A stretch of 51,210 bases of DNA from a virus. Both the position numbers and the translations under genes were made by a program. Under the pieces are notes generated by a model that was not told the DNA's origin, did no database searches, and worked only from the letters and a program-made list of their open reading frames with translations. Where the stretch lies: positions 1 through 51,210 of the IMG/VR virus record IMGVR_UViG_3300009502_002943, one strand, 5' to 3'. Each line of letters begins with the position of its first letter. Within the stretch, counting starts at the first letter, position 1. Below are positions 1 to 8,465 of this stretch, one piece after another.

Positions 1-384
1 GTGCCAAAGACCGCGTTTAAGCCAGCATCAGCGGCGAGTCTCAAGCTCAGGGATGAAGATATCCTCAAGCAGTGGGTCCTCGCCTTTGAGTCCCGGCCGG
101 ATGTTACTCGGAACCGCGATGGCAGCTTTGATGTTGGCGGTGACCTGGAATTGTCCCAGGACGAATTGTTCAGGGCCGGCGATCTGGATCTTGCCCTGCT
201 TCGCAAGTATGTGCGGTTCAGGAAGGTTGGCGGGAACTACTCCGCGCGGCCCACGGAGTTCTTTGCCTTGCTCCCCAAGAAGGTCCGGGGCGATGTGATT
301 ATGATCGGCAATATGGGGCGGTGCGTTATAACGGCGGGCTGCGACTATGCCGGGCGAATTATGGTTACTTTAATCGACTGGTGA
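1..384 (+). CDS. hypothetical protein, 127 aa, possibly 5' truncated by the window
   Basis: The frame is open from the first base (GTG) to a TGA at 382-384. I do not recognise the family. The product is soluble, mixed charge, without a membrane segment; residues 15-80 are rich in Leu, Asp and Arg. The next gene starts 19 bases downstream on the same strand, so they are probably co-transcribed. Because the window begins at the GTG, the true start may lie further upstream. Confidence 0.5.
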   Translation: MPKTAFKPASAASLKLRDEDILKQWVLAFESRPDVTRNRDGSFDVGGDLELSQDELFRAGDLDLALLRKYVRFRKVGGNYSARPTEFFALLPKKVRGDVIMIGNMGRCVITAGCDYAGRIMVTLIDW

Positions 385-402
385 AAAGGAAAGCGGGGAA
401 GA

Positions 403-753
403 ATGGAATCAAGGCAGATCACAGAAACGGATTTGGCGCAGTTCACCGGGACCACGCAGTACTTCCGGCACTGGAGCAGAAAGATCGTGTACACGGACGG
501 CGTCCAGTTTTTGGCGGAGCAGGTCTGTGCGTATTGGTTGGTTGATTTAATTGCTTCCTATCAGCCCTTGTGCGACTCGCGGCAGTACTGGACCCTGAAG
601 ATTGAGGGCGGGTTGTATTCTGCGGTCTGCAAGGACAGGGACGACGGCGTCCTTGTTAGCCAGGAGATCATGTATTCGGATTTCCCGGTACACCTCCTGC
701 CGTTCACCCTTTACCTGCAGGACGGCGTGCTGTTCCTGCCAAGCGAGGATTGA
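403..753 (+). CDS. DUF6876 family protein
   Basis: This 116-residue protein matches my memory of the DUF6876 pattern: an N-terminal 'LAQFTGT.QYFRHW' block, then 'YTDGVQFLAE', a 'YWL.DLIASYQ' block, and a C-terminal 'YSDFP' followed by 'LFLPSED'. The family occurs on phages and plasmids and has no established function that I know of. The ATG at 403 follows a purine-rich stretch (gcggggaag). Its TGA (751-753) overlaps the ATG of the resolvase gene, implying translational coupling. Confidence 0.75.
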   Translation: MESRQITETDLAQFTGTTQYFRHWSRKIVYTDGVQFLAEQVCAYWLVDLIASYQPLCDSRQYWTLKIEGGLYSAVCKDRDDGVLVSQEIMYSDFPVHLLPFTLYLQDGVLFLPSED

Positions 754-1268
754 TGATGAAGAAGATTGCGATATATTGCCGGGTATCGACCAGGGATCAG
801 CATCCGGAGAATCAGCGACTAGAGTTGGTGGCGTATGCCCAACGGATGGGGCTTGATTATGAAGTGTTCGAAGAAACAGAATCAACCCGGAACACAAGAC
901 CGATCAAGGCGGGGCTGTTGAATCGGCTGCGGAAGAAGGAATATGATGGCGTCTTGGTCTGGCGGCTTGATCGTTGGGCCAGAAGCTTGAGCGAGATGAT
1001 CCTCGAGGTCCAGGAACTGGTCGATAAGGAGATCCCATTCATATCCCTGAAAGACAATATCGACCTGTCAACATCGTCGGGGCGGTTGATGTTCCACCTG
1101 TTATCTGCACTGGCCGAGTTCGAGCGCGCGGTTATCCGGGAACGCACGATGCTCGGGCTGGAAAGGGCCAGGGCACAAGGGAAGGTGTTTGGTCGTCCGA
1201 AGGGTCGTAAGGACAGCAAGGTACGATCAAAGTCAGGGTATTATCTGCGGTACGCCAACCGCAAATAG
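753..1268 (+). CDS. small serine recombinase (resolvase/invertase type)
   Basis: A 171-residue site-specific recombinase. The N-terminus reads 'KKIAIYCRVSTRDQHPENQ', with the catalytic serine in the RVS motif at about residue 12. 'LVWRLDRWARS' (about 75-85) and 'LSALAEFERAVIRERT' (about 110-125) are the other resolvase signatures. The C-terminus 'GRPKGRKDSK...GYYLRYANRK' is short but looks like the natural end of a phage/plasmid subfamily rather than a break. ATG 753 overlaps the upstream stop; ATG 756 is equally possible. Such enzymes resolve dimers or invert DNA; no res site was identified. Confidence 0.85.
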   Translation: MMKKIAIYCRVSTRDQHPENQRLELVAYAQRMGLDYEVFEETESTRNTRPIKAGLLNRLRKKEYDGVLVWRLDRWARSLSEMILEVQELVDKEIPFISLKDNIDLSTSSGRLMFHLLSALAEFERAVIRERTMLGLERARAQGKVFGRPKGRKDSKVRSKSGYYLRYANRK

Positions 1269-1381
1269 CCGGTCGTTTAGTCCAAATAAATCTTGATTTG
1301 CCGCAATGCGAAGAGTATAAAATAATCAGATATTGGATTTAGTCCCGCGTTGAAGGGGGAACCCGGACTCTAAAAAAGGAA

Positions 1382-1425
1382 AACCTTCGTTGGGAAAACT
1401 GTGTTTCCCGGCGAAGGTTATTTTA
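1382..1425 (+). terminator. strong hairpin terminator after the resolvase
   Basis: Bases 1382-1397 (aaccttcgttgggaaa) pair with 1404-1419 (tttcccggcgaaggtt). This gives a 16-bp stem with two G-T pairs and a six-base loop, followed by attttattt. It separates the resolvase operon from the restriction-modification operon. Bases 1341-1369 just upstream contain a second weak pairing (agtcc/ggact). Confidence 0.8.
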
Positions 1426-1483
1426 TTTATAGCTGTAATAAAACTAATGGAAGAAAACAGCGGCCAATAAGTTTATTTCTGTC

Positions 1484-1489
1484 TATAAT
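1484..1489 (+). promoter_or_regulatory. probable -10 box of the restriction-modification operon
   Basis: TATAAT lies 26 bases before the methyltransferase ATG, downstream of the 1382-1425 terminator. No good -35 is seen at the right distance (CGGCCA at 1461-1466), so the promoter may be weak or activator dependent. The Shine-Dalgarno GGAGGG at 1503-1508 fixes the start at 1515. Confidence 0.5.
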
Positions 1490-1514
1490 ATCATCAAAAG
1501 ACGGAGGGATATTC

Positions 1515-2648
1515 ATGGGAAGAAATAAGATCGCGGGTTCAGTTACCGCGCCAAAAGTGATTTCATTATTTGCAGGGTGTGGCGGCCTGGACCTGGGCTT
1601 TCATCAGCAGGGGTATGATGTTGTTTGGGCCAATGATTTCAACGAATGGGCAGCGAAGACCTACACGCACAATCTTGGCGAGGCGATGGTCTGTAAGGAC
1701 ATTGAGAAAGTAGATCCATTTAAGGACAAGTCAATTCCTGCCTGTGACTTGATTTTGGGGGGATTCCCTTGCCAGGATTTTTCCATGATATGGAAAAGAC
1801 CTGGGCTTAACGGTGACCGAGGGAACCTCTATAAAAGTTTCTTGAGGTTCGTGGCTGCCAAGAAGCCGAAGGCATTTGTTGCTGAAAATGTGAAAGGTCT
1901 TTTGACTGCGAATAACGGCAGGGCGATCGAGCAGATTGTTACTGATTTTGAAAGCATCTTGCCGGGGTATGTTGTAAAACCCAAGTTGTACAATTTTGCT
2001 GATTACGGGGCCCCGCAGTTTAGGGAGAGGGTCTTGATTGTCGGTATTCGTATTGATACGGGATTTGATTTCTATCATCCCAAGCCTACACACGGCGCAA
2101 AGGGGACGCATCCTTATGTAACGGCAGGTATGGCTATAAAAGGTGCGGAAAAGATTAAATTCAATAATGAAAAGATGAAGATTTCGCCCAAGACGGTTAA
2201 CATGCTCAAGCTGATCCCCGAGGGCGGTAACTTTACTAATGTTCCCGTGGATAGCCCGTATTATGTTAAGGGCATGATTAGTCATGTTTATCGTAGAATT
2301 CACAGAGGAGAACCGGCAAAGACGATTATCGCGGCGGGTGGGGGCGGAACATGGGGTTATCATTATCCTGAACTCCGGCCGTTGACGAACCGTGAGCGCG
2401 CACGGCTGCAGTCTTTCCCGGATGATTTCGAATTTCTGGGGTCTGTTGCCGAAGTCAGAAGGCAGATTGGCAACGCCGTTCCTCCGCAGGGGGTTGCTGA
2501 GCTGGCCAAGGCATTGAAGCCTCTTTTTCACGGGAAGTATGATCCGGTCGACCTGAATATCACTTATCAAAAGTTTAAGAATATCCCGGTCAAGAAGCGC
2601 ATGGAGTATATCGTCGATGAACAGGCACTGGTGGCGGAGGCTGTCTAA
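1515..2648 (+). CDS. DNA (cytosine-5) methyltransferase, M subunit of an NgoAVII/CglI-like system
   Basis: 377 residues with C5-methyltransferase motifs in order: motif I 'FAGCGGLDLGF' (19-29), motif IV 'GGFPCQDFS' with catalytic Cys86, motif VI 'ENVKGL' (124-129), motif VIII 'QFRERV' (168-173), and motifs IX-X 'RERARLQSFPDDF' and 'QIGNAVPPQ' near the C-terminus. It methylates cytosine in the site that the nuclease next door would cut. ATG 1515 is chosen over an upstream in-frame GTG because GGAGGG sits seven bases before it. Its stop overlaps the nuclease ATG by one base. NgoAVII methylates GCSGC; the target here cannot be read from sequence. Confidence 0.93.
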   Translation: MGRNKIAGSVTAPKVISLFAGCGGLDLGFHQQGYDVVWANDFNEWAAKTYTHNLGEAMVCKDIEKVDPFKDKSIPACDLILGGFPCQDFSMIWKRPGLNGDRGNLYKSFLRFVAAKKPKAFVAENVKGLLTANNGRAIEQIVTDFESILPGYVVKPKLYNFADYGAPQFRERVLIVGIRIDTGFDFYHPKPTHGAKGTHPYVTAGMAIKGAEKIKFNNEKMKISPKTVNMLKLIPEGGNFTNVPVDSPYYVKGMISHVYRRIHRGEPAKTIIAAGGGGTWGYHYPELRPLTNRERARLQSFPDDFEFLGSVAEVRRQIGNAVPPQGVAELAKALKPLFHGKYDPVDLNITYQKFKNIPVKKRMEYIVDEQALVAEAV

Positions 2649-3703
2649 TGGAACTTCTTTTGTCAAACATGCCGCCGGTCCGCTTTTCCAAGAGAAGCAC
2701 AGTTTCCTGTTTTGAAGACCTGCTTCAGGATGCCGATGGGATCAAGATAGCCTCCGGATATGTATCCACAGATGCGCTCGCTGAGCTCAAAAAGATCGTT
2801 GAAGTTAATAAGAAGTCGTATGTAGAGTTAGTGATAGGCATGCACGGTTTTGAAGGGTTCACCCAGTCGCAGTTTGATGCGGCGAGATATCTTAATGATT
2901 ATCTGCGCGGCAATAAGATCGGCGGGGTTAAAGTTGTAAATGCCTTTAAGTTCCATGGCAAGATGTACAGCTTCTTAAAGCAGCAGGCCGCATTTGCGGG
3001 TTTGCTGGGTTCTTCGAATATGAGTAGTGTTCTGGATAACCAGAATAACTATGAGGCTGATTTCTTTGTTAATGAGGCCGGAATAGTTAATGAAATTGAC
3101 AGTTTTATAACGAGGCTTTCATCGGATGCCAGCGTTCCGCTGGAGACCTTTAATCCGAAGATTATTGAGGGGGCAAATACTCTTTTAGAGGATCACGAAG
3201 GCGTCGAGAGACCATCGCGCGAGGACCATGAGATTGTTTTTGCTGATCGAAGACCGCTGTCTTTTAAGATTCCGATAAAAGGTGCTGAAGAGGCTCCGCA
3301 GAGCAATCTGAATGCTTTCTTTGGGAAAGGCCGGGAGAACCAAAAAGGGTTTGTTAAACCAAGGCATTGGTACGAGGTTGAGCTTATTGTTCCAAAAGAG
3401 ATCACGGACCAGCCTGAATATCCCAAGGCAGGTTATCCTGAAAAGGAGAGCATCATAACCGTTTATACTGATGATGGATGGAAGTTCAACTGTAAGATTA
3501 GCGGGGACTACAGTAAGAATTTTCGTTCTGTCGGCGACCTCAAGATACTTGGCCGCTGGATTAAAGGCCGTCTCGAAAACAACGGTGCTTTGAAGATAGG
3601 CGAGCCGGTAACGGCAGATACTTTGAAGCGTTACGGCAGAGACAATTTTGAACTCATTGCCACTTCTGACCCCGCAGTGTGGATATTAGACTTCGGGGTG
3701 TAA
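2648..3703 (+). CDS. NgoFVII/NgoAVII-family restriction endonuclease (PLD-type), R subunit
   Basis: 351 residues. The N-terminal half is phospholipase D-like, with the HxK motif 'FHGKMY' (His103, Lys105) and 'GSSNMS' (121-126). The C-terminal half (about 225-350) should be the B3-like site-recognition domain known from R.NgoAVII and R.CglI. In those systems the R protein cuts only together with an ATP-hydrolysing N protein, which matches the next gene. The gene overlaps the methyltransferase by one base and abuts the ATPase (TAA 3701-3703, ATG 3704), so the order M-R-N-V is one translationally coupled operon. Confidence 0.85.
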   Translation: MELLLSNMPPVRFSKRSTVSCFEDLLQDADGIKIASGYVSTDALAELKKIVEVNKKSYVELVIGMHGFEGFTQSQFDAARYLNDYLRGNKIGGVKVVNAFKFHGKMYSFLKQQAAFAGLLGSSNMSSVLDNQNNYEADFFVNEAGIVNEIDSFITRLSSDASVPLETFNPKIIEGANTLLEDHEGVERPSREDHEIVFADRRPLSFKIPIKGAEEAPQSNLNAFFGKGRENQKGFVKPRHWYEVELIVPKEITDQPEYPKAGYPEKESIITVYTDDGWKFNCKISGDYSKNFRSVGDLKILGRWIKGRLENNGALKIGEPVTADTLKRYGRDNFELIATSDPAVWILDFGV

Positions 3704-5593
3704 ATGGGCTCTCATTTAGAAAGTTACTTAAAGAATGTCGAAGCACTCTCTCCCGGCATAACGCCTGCCATAAAGACCACGATCGATTCGTTAATTCCCA
3801 AGCATATCAAGAATTTCTCTTTCCGGGACCATTTCACCGGCCTTCTGTTAGGCAATGTGCAGAGCGGTAAAACGAGCCATGTCTTCGGCATTGTTTCAGC
3901 AGCAGCCGATGAAGGTTTTTCGATCTTTGTCTTCCTGACGACGGACAATGTCTTTCTTCACGAGCAGACTCTAAAGCGGGCTTTACAGGCATTAGACACT
4001 TTTGTGGTCTGCGGGGAGGACGAAGAGCTGAAGTTCTCCGAGGCGAAGAAGGCGCGTAAGCCGATTATGATCGTTATTAAGAAGAACAACCGGGTTTTGA
4101 AGCGCTGGAAAGACAACTTGTCTGCTTCAAAGTGCCTAGAGGGCCGTCCTTTGTTTATCGTCGATGACGAGGGTGATGCGGCGAGTCTTAATACCAAGGT
4201 CAACCAGAAACAGCAAAGTACGATAAACCGGCATCTTGATGGGATGAAGATGCTTGCTAATAGCAGCATGTATCTTCAGGTAACGGCTACTCCGCAGGCC
4301 TTGTTTCTGCAGACACTGGCCTCTGGCTGGAAGCCGGAGTTTGTTTACTATTTCCCGCCGGGTGCTGGTTACCTTGGGGGTGATTACTTCTATTCTGATC
4401 CGCCTTCGCCGTGCATTCGTTTAACACCGGAAAATGAGCTGGATGAGTTGAAGAAAGAAGATGGGCGCATATCTGAAGGCTTCCGGTTATCGCTTTCGGC
4501 GTTTTTGGTGACAGGAGCGCATATGCTGTTATCAAAGAGCAAGGCGGTCTGTAACTTTCTTGTTCATCCGAGTGTGAGGATCGCGGACCATAATCGCGTG
4601 GCCCGGAGGCTGGGCGAATACCTTAATGAAATGCTTGAGGCTATTGCCGAAGATAAGATGGGGGATTACCTCAAGGAGTCTTGGGATGATCTGAAGAAAT
4701 CGAAGTCTGATCTTATTGACTTCGACCGGATTCATTCTTTCTTGAAGAAGGTTCTCCAGGAAGAACAGGTCCGGATATTTGTAATGAACTCCCGGGGGAG
4801 CAATGTGATTGATTGTTCCAAGGGAATGAACATTATTGTCGGCGGCAATAGCCTGGGGCGCGGGGTAACTTTTCCTGTTCTTCAAACGGTGTATTACTGC
4901 CGGACCGCAAAATTGCCTCAAGCGGACACTTTCTGGCAGCATTGTCGTATGTTCGGTTATGACAGAGATCGTGATTTGATGCGCCTTTATCTTCCGCCGT
5001 CGTTACTGAAGCTTTTCGTGGAATTGAATAGCGGGAACCGCGCGCTTTTGGGTCAAATAACCGGAACGAGCACGGACGGAATTAGTCTTCTTTATCCGCC
5101 CGGGATTAAGCCGACAAGAGCGAATGTCGTTAATAGTGAGACTTTGGATGTTGTTGTAGGCGGAGTTAATTATTTCCCAAATTCTCCGAAAAGAAAGCAT
5201 GTCAAAGAGGTCGATGGAATGCTGGTCCAGTACAGCGGGGAAGGGGTACACGAGATCACATTAAACGGTGTTATGTCCCTTTTAGAAAATTTCGAGAGCG
5301 AGTCAAAGACGGATTGGTCGAACACGGGATTTATTAACTGCATCAAGGCTTTGAAAGCTAGTCCCGTTGAGAATAAGGCAGTGCTGATCGTTAGAAGAGA
5401 CCGCAGCATATCTAAAGGGACGGGGACATTGTTGTCGCCGGTTGATCGGTCGCTGGGAGATGCAATTCCGAATTATCCGGTGCTTACCCTTTATAGGGTG
5501 AACGGCGAGCAGGAAAAAGGATGGGATGGATTGCCGTTGTGGATACCGAACATCAAGCTGCCGGAAGGGAAGAATTTCTATAAAGCGGATTGA
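3704..5593 (+). CDS. Z1-domain ATPase, N subunit of the restriction system
   Basis: 629 residues. Walker A 'GNVQSGKT' spans about 50-57, a Walker B-like 'IVDDEGDAAS' is near 147-156, and 'TATPQA' follows as helicase motif III. Motif V-like 'GGNSLGRGVTFP' and a 'FWQHCRMFGYDRDRD' block (motif VI-like) lie near 385-425. This is the Z1-type superfamily 2 ATPase found with NgoAVII/CglI nucleases, where R2N2 complexes translocate and cleave. It starts directly after the nuclease stop, and Vsr starts eight bases after its stop. Confidence 0.85.
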   Translation: MGSHLESYLKNVEALSPGITPAIKTTIDSLIPKHIKNFSFRDHFTGLLLGNVQSGKTSHVFGIVSAAADEGFSIFVFLTTDNVFLHEQTLKRALQALDTFVVCGEDEELKFSEAKKARKPIMIVIKKNNRVLKRWKDNLSASKCLEGRPLFIVDDEGDAASLNTKVNQKQQSTINRHLDGMKMLANSSMYLQVTATPQALFLQTLASGWKPEFVYYFPPGAGYLGGDYFYSDPPSPCIRLTPENELDELKKEDGRISEGFRLSLSAFLVTGAHMLLSKSKAVCNFLVHPSVRIADHNRVARRLGEYLNEMLEAIAEDKMGDYLKESWDDLKKSKSDLIDFDRIHSFLKKVLQEEQVRIFVMNSRGSNVIDCSKGMNIIVGGNSLGRGVTFPVLQTVYYCRTAKLPQADTFWQHCRMFGYDRDRDLMRLYLPPSLLKLFVELNSGNRALLGQITGTSTDGISLLYPPGIKPTRANVVNSETLDVVVGGVNYFPNSPKRKHVKEVDGMLVQYSGEGVHEITLNGVMSLLENFESESKTDWSNTGFINCIKALKASPVENKAVLIVRRDRSISKGTGTLLSPVDRSLGDAIPNYPVLTLYRVNGEQEKGWDGLPLWIPNIKLPEGKNFYKAD

Positions 5594-5601
5594 GGCCGGC
5601 T

Positions 5602-6021
5602 ATGGATAATCTGACTCGTGCGCAGCGGCGCAAGAATATGCAGAATATCCGCTCTGCCAAGACAGCCCCGGAAGAGGCGGTTGCGAAGGAGCTGCGGAAG
5701 CGAAAGATATACTTTGCGAGGAATGTTAAGTCGATAACCGGAAAGCCGGATTTTGTTTTCAGAAGAAAAAGGGTCGCGGTCTTTGTTGATTCAGATTTTT
5801 GGCACGGGCATCCAATGCGGTGCATTATGCCAAAGTCAAATTGCAGTTATTGGGATCAGAAGATTGCGCGGAATAAAGATCGGGACCGGCAAGTTAATCG
5901 AGAATTGAAAAAGATCGGCTGGAAGGTAATACGGATTTGGGAGTACAGCATAAAACATTCCTTGGATAGAAGCATGAATCGAATCGTTCGCTGTTTGTGC
6001 GCAGGTACGGTTGGTCATTGA
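5602..6021 (+). CDS. vsr: very short patch repair (Vsr) endonuclease
   Basis: 139 residues. It shows the Vsr pattern: 'LTRAQRRKNMQNIRSAKT' at the start, 'GKPDFVF' around 48-54 with the metal-binding Asp50, 'VFVDSDFWHGH' at 60-70, 'YWDQKIARNKDRDRQV' at 83-98, and a terminal 'WKVIRIWEYSIK' strand. Vsr nicks T:G mismatches that arise by deamination of 5-methylcytosine, so it usually accompanies a C5 methyltransferase, as here. ATG 5602 is preferred over TTG 5590, with GAGG at 5592-5595 as ribosome site. Confidence 0.92.
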   Translation: MDNLTRAQRRKNMQNIRSAKTAPEEAVAKELRKRKIYFARNVKSITGKPDFVFRRKRVAVFVDSDFWHGHPMRCIMPKSNCSYWDQKIARNKDRDRQVNRELKKIGWKVIRIWEYSIKHSLDRSMNRIVRCLCAGTVGH

Positions 6022-6078
6022 AGATGGACGAATCAACGGCCGAGCAGTATGTTTCTGGTGGAAGATCTCGGAGCAAGT

Positions 6079-6816
6079 ATGAGTTTGAATGATTTCTATC
6101 CAGCTGTTGAAGTACTTTTGAATCTTGAGCCGGAGATTGCGGCCCAGTTTCTGTTGAAGCATTTGTGTGCTTTGAGCTCGCACCCGTCAGGCCGTAATGG
6201 TTTGAATTGGTACAACTATACATTGAATGGAAATTTTGAGAGCTATACAAGGGATTCTGTTCAACAGGAGGCCGTCGGGAAGTTGTTGGTTGAGGCTTGG
6301 GTATGGTTAGAGCGTGAGGGGATGTTAGCACCCCAGCCCAATAGCAATTCTGCGCGGTCTTGGTCGTATGTTACCAAAAAGGGTCTTGCTCTGTGCAAGG
6401 ATGGAGACTTCGAGAAGTATAGAAGAAGTTTGTTCTTGCCGAGTGAAGGGCTTGAGCCTGTCTTGGCTGAAAAGGTTTTGCCTCTCTACCGCCGTGGGGA
6501 CTATGACACTGCGATCTTCCAGGCCGTCAAAGAACTTGAAGTTCGGGTCCGGGATCAATCCAAGTTGTCGAATGATAAGGTCGGTGTTGATTTGATGAGG
6601 TTGGCGTTCAATCATGATTCCGGTCGATTGAAGGTGAGTGATAAGGCTTCCGAGCAGCAGGGGGTGGCGGATTTGTTCGCTGGCGTCGTTGGATGGGTTA
6701 AGAATCCGTTGAGTCATCGGGATGTGAATTATGGCGATCCGCTGGAGGCAGCAGAGATCATTATGTTCGTGAATTACCTGTTAAGGCTTTTGAACAGGGC
6801 GACTTCAAGGGGATGA
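6079..6816 (+). CDS. TIGR02391 family protein (Ymh-like)
   Basis: 245 residues. The C-terminal ~130 residues fit TIGR02391: 'GDYDTAIFQAVKELEVRVR' followed by 'GVADLFAGVVGWVKNPLSHRD' and a helical end. The 'KNPLSHR' block resembles the R/K-N-x-x-x-H core of HEPN-like helical domains, but a nuclease function is not shown. The family is often found beside restriction-modification genes. ATG 6079 has GGAG six bases upstream; ATG 6049 would add ten residues. It follows vsr closely and may be an accessory gene of that operon. Confidence 0.75.
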   Translation: MSLNDFYPAVEVLLNLEPEIAAQFLLKHLCALSSHPSGRNGLNWYNYTLNGNFESYTRDSVQQEAVGKLLVEAWVWLEREGMLAPQPNSNSARSWSYVTKKGLALCKDGDFEKYRRSLFLPSEGLEPVLAEKVLPLYRRGDYDTAIFQAVKELEVRVRDQSKLSNDKVGVDLMRLAFNHDSGRLKVSDKASEQQGVADLFAGVVGWVKNPLSHRDVNYGDPLEAAEIIMFVNYLLRLLNRATSRG

Positions 6817-6849
6817 CCTGGTCGGAACCAAGAATGATTTGGCATATCT

Positions 6850-7263
6850 ATGAAGATTAAAAAGCGGTATACAGCTGAACAAGTCAGGTATGCTCTCGCT
6901 GGTTTGAATGAAATCAGCGATGAGGAAGAGGAAATTCTTTCAGATGCCCTGGCTGTTCTTGATAAGGAATTGGTCGACAAGATTGCGAGTGAAGTGTATT
7001 TCATATCGGCATCTTTGATAAAGGCCGTATGTCTTCCGCTTGACACTGTTCAGTTGAAAGGCAAGAAGGCGATAATTTTTATTTCTAATGAGTTATTGAA
7101 GCAGGGCGAAGCAGGGATTAAGCAAGATCTATTGCATGAAGTGGCGCACCACATCTTAAAACATAAATGTTTGTTTGATTTCGATGAAGCCAAGATGCGC
7201 CAGGAAGTGTTAAGACAGGAGAAAGAAGCAGACAACTTGGTTAAGAAGTGGATTGCAAAATAG
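6850..7263 (+). CDS. small HExxH protein, ImmA/IrrE-like metalloprotease candidate
   Basis: 137 residues with 'LLHEVAHHILKH' at about 96-107, the gluzincin HExxH zinc motif, and a glutamate-rich helix after it ('RQEKEADNLVKKW') that could supply the third ligand. Size and layout recall ImmA/IrrE-type peptidases of mobile elements, which cleave phage repressors. The N-terminal half is helical and unrecognised. A MerR-like regulator follows after 198 bases; cleavage of that regulator is only a possibility. Confidence 0.65.
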   Translation: MKIKKRYTAEQVRYALAGLNEISDEEEEILSDALAVLDKELVDKIASEVYFISASLIKAVCLPLDTVQLKGKKAIIFISNELLKQGEAGIKQDLLHEVAHHILKHKCLFDFDEAKMRQEVLRQEKEADNLVKKWIAK

Positions 7264-7396
7264 AAATCAAATATGTGTTCGTATTTCTGGATCGGGAATA
7301 CATAGGGTGAAATGGGGTGGTTTTACAGGGTAGGGTTATTTGGGGCGGTCAATCTGTCGGCCGGGAAAGGCGGGCATGGTTCCCGTTCCTTTTTTC

Positions 7397-7425
7397 TTGA
7401 CAATCAACTTACTTCAGGTTAAACT
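7397..7425 (+). promoter_or_regulatory. consensus-like sigma-70 promoter of the MerR-like gene
   Basis: TTGACA (7397-7402) and TAAACT (7420-7425) are separated by 17 bases. The predicted start is near 7432, giving a leader of about 30 bases before ATG 7462. The rest of the 7264-7396 gap is G-rich and holds no recognisable gene. Confidence 0.8.
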
Positions 7426-7461
7426 TCACATCAGACATTAGATGAGGATGGATGTGACCAT

Positions 7462-8025
7462 ATGAATAAACGAAAAATTCTACAAAAGAACTTAACTTAT
7501 TTCTCCGACGATGACATTGTTAAGCCGTGGGGGCAGGATGGCCCGAACATTTCGGAGACTATAGAATACTTTAATAAATTGGGATTCAAAGACCTGACCC
7601 AGAAGATGTTAAGAGATATGGATCCAATAATAGATCCAACTAAACGCAAGTCTGGATTTCGTTATTTTGACCATGAAGCATTGAGTAGGACCAAAGTTGT
7701 CATGGCTTTGAAGGCCGTGGGGTTCACTAATAAAAGAGTTGTACATATGTTTCAGCTTAGGAGTGAGATTATTAGTCTGATAGAGCAGTTGTCACCGGGT
7801 CTTGATAAAGTGACCTTACAAGGAATGAGTGATAATGATACTGCTAATGTGCTCTGGAGAAAGACTCAAGAATATCTTTCAATTTTATACGAAGTGGCTT
7901 CACGAGTTTACAGTATGAGGAAAATTATTCGAATAGCTGACGACTTCTATAGAGATGAAGATCAAAGAGCGCGGAGTCTTGCAGGAACACCGCTGCTGCC
8001 AATTCCAAGCGGCGCGATTTTATAA
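7462..8025 (+). CDS. MerR-like helix-turn-helix regulator
   Basis: 187 residues. Residues about 43-95 look like a MerR-type winged helix: 'LTQKMLRDMDP', a wing 'SGFRYFDHEAL', then 'KVVMALKAVGFTNKRVVHMFQL'. The rest is helical, probably a dimer helix, with no recognised effector domain. It has its own strong promoter and is flanked by inverted repeats, so it may control the replication genes downstream and its own expression. A repressor role is inferred from position. Confidence 0.65.
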   Translation: MNKRKILQKNLTYFSDDDIVKPWGQDGPNISETIEYFNKLGFKDLTQKMLRDMDPIIDPTKRKSGFRYFDHEALSRTKVVMALKAVGFTNKRVVHMFQLRSEIISLIEQLSPGLDKVTLQGMSDNDTANVLWRKTQEYLSILYEVASRVYSMRKIIRIADDFYRDEDQRARSLAGTPLLPIPSGAIL

Positions 8026-8087
8026 AATTATCTAGTTCCACGATTGTTAGGTTTGTCCGTGGATTTAGGTAGTCTTTTTTTGCAAAC

Positions 8088-8110
8088 AAGTCTCACCTCT
8101 GGTGAGACTT
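8088..8110. terminator. perfect 10-bp inverted repeat after the regulator gene
   Basis: aagtctcacc (8088-8097) pairs with ggtgagactt (8101-8110) around a three-base loop. The following sequence (ttaggaaagacttttt) has only a delayed T run, so it could be a terminator or an operator for the adjacent regulator. The rest of 8026-8183 shows no other feature. Confidence 0.55.
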
Positions 8111-8183
8111 TAGGAAAGACTTTTTAACAGGGATCTGTCTTTGATTACAAATAACAGCAAAACAATGGAGGGGGTGATTCCAA

Positions 8184-8348
8184 ATGAACCAATCAGTCAA
8201 GGTTAAGTGTATGGAATGCGATCGGACATCGTACATTCCCGGCGATCATGCCAACCATGTTGTTCCGGATGGTGCCGCCAAGGACGAGGCGTTCACGGCG
8301 TTTTGTCCATTTTGCGACCAGAACAAATTTGTTGTCCTGGCCGGATGA
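8184..8348 (+). CDS. small zinc-ribbon protein, 54 aa
   Basis: The ATG at 8184 follows GGAGGGGG at 8167-8174. The product carries two Cys pairs, 'CMEC' near residue 9 and 'CPFC' near residue 39, typical of a one-zinc ribbon, and ends 'NKFVVLAG'. No family is recognised. Small ribbons of this kind are common among phage early genes. A terminator-like hairpin follows directly. Confidence 0.65.
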   Translation: MNQSVKVKCMECDRTSYIPGDHANHVVPDGAAKDEAFTAFCPFCDQNKFVVLAG

Positions 8349-8357
8349 ACGAAACAG

Positions 8358-8400
8358 CGGGGGCGGGTTTGTGTACGAGCATCAGCCCGCCCTCGTTTTT
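8358..8400 (+). terminator. rho-independent terminator after the zinc-ribbon gene
   Basis: cgggggcggg (8358-8367) pairs with cccgccctcg (8386-8395) with one G-T pair, followed by TTTTT (8396-8400). The 18-base loop is longer than usual. It lies between the early small gene and the replication operon, a place where antitermination could act. Confidence 0.75.
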
Positions 8401-8465
8401 CGAGTTGATGCTGGTGGTTGCTCCCATAACGGGTCTAAAAGGAAAACTAAAACGAGGAGAAGTTC

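Noticed and set aside
1731-2666. 311-codon open frame on the - strand opposite the cytosine methyltransferase
   Set aside because: It is fully antisense to a gene with all methyltransferase motifs, has no recognisable domain and no ribosome site.
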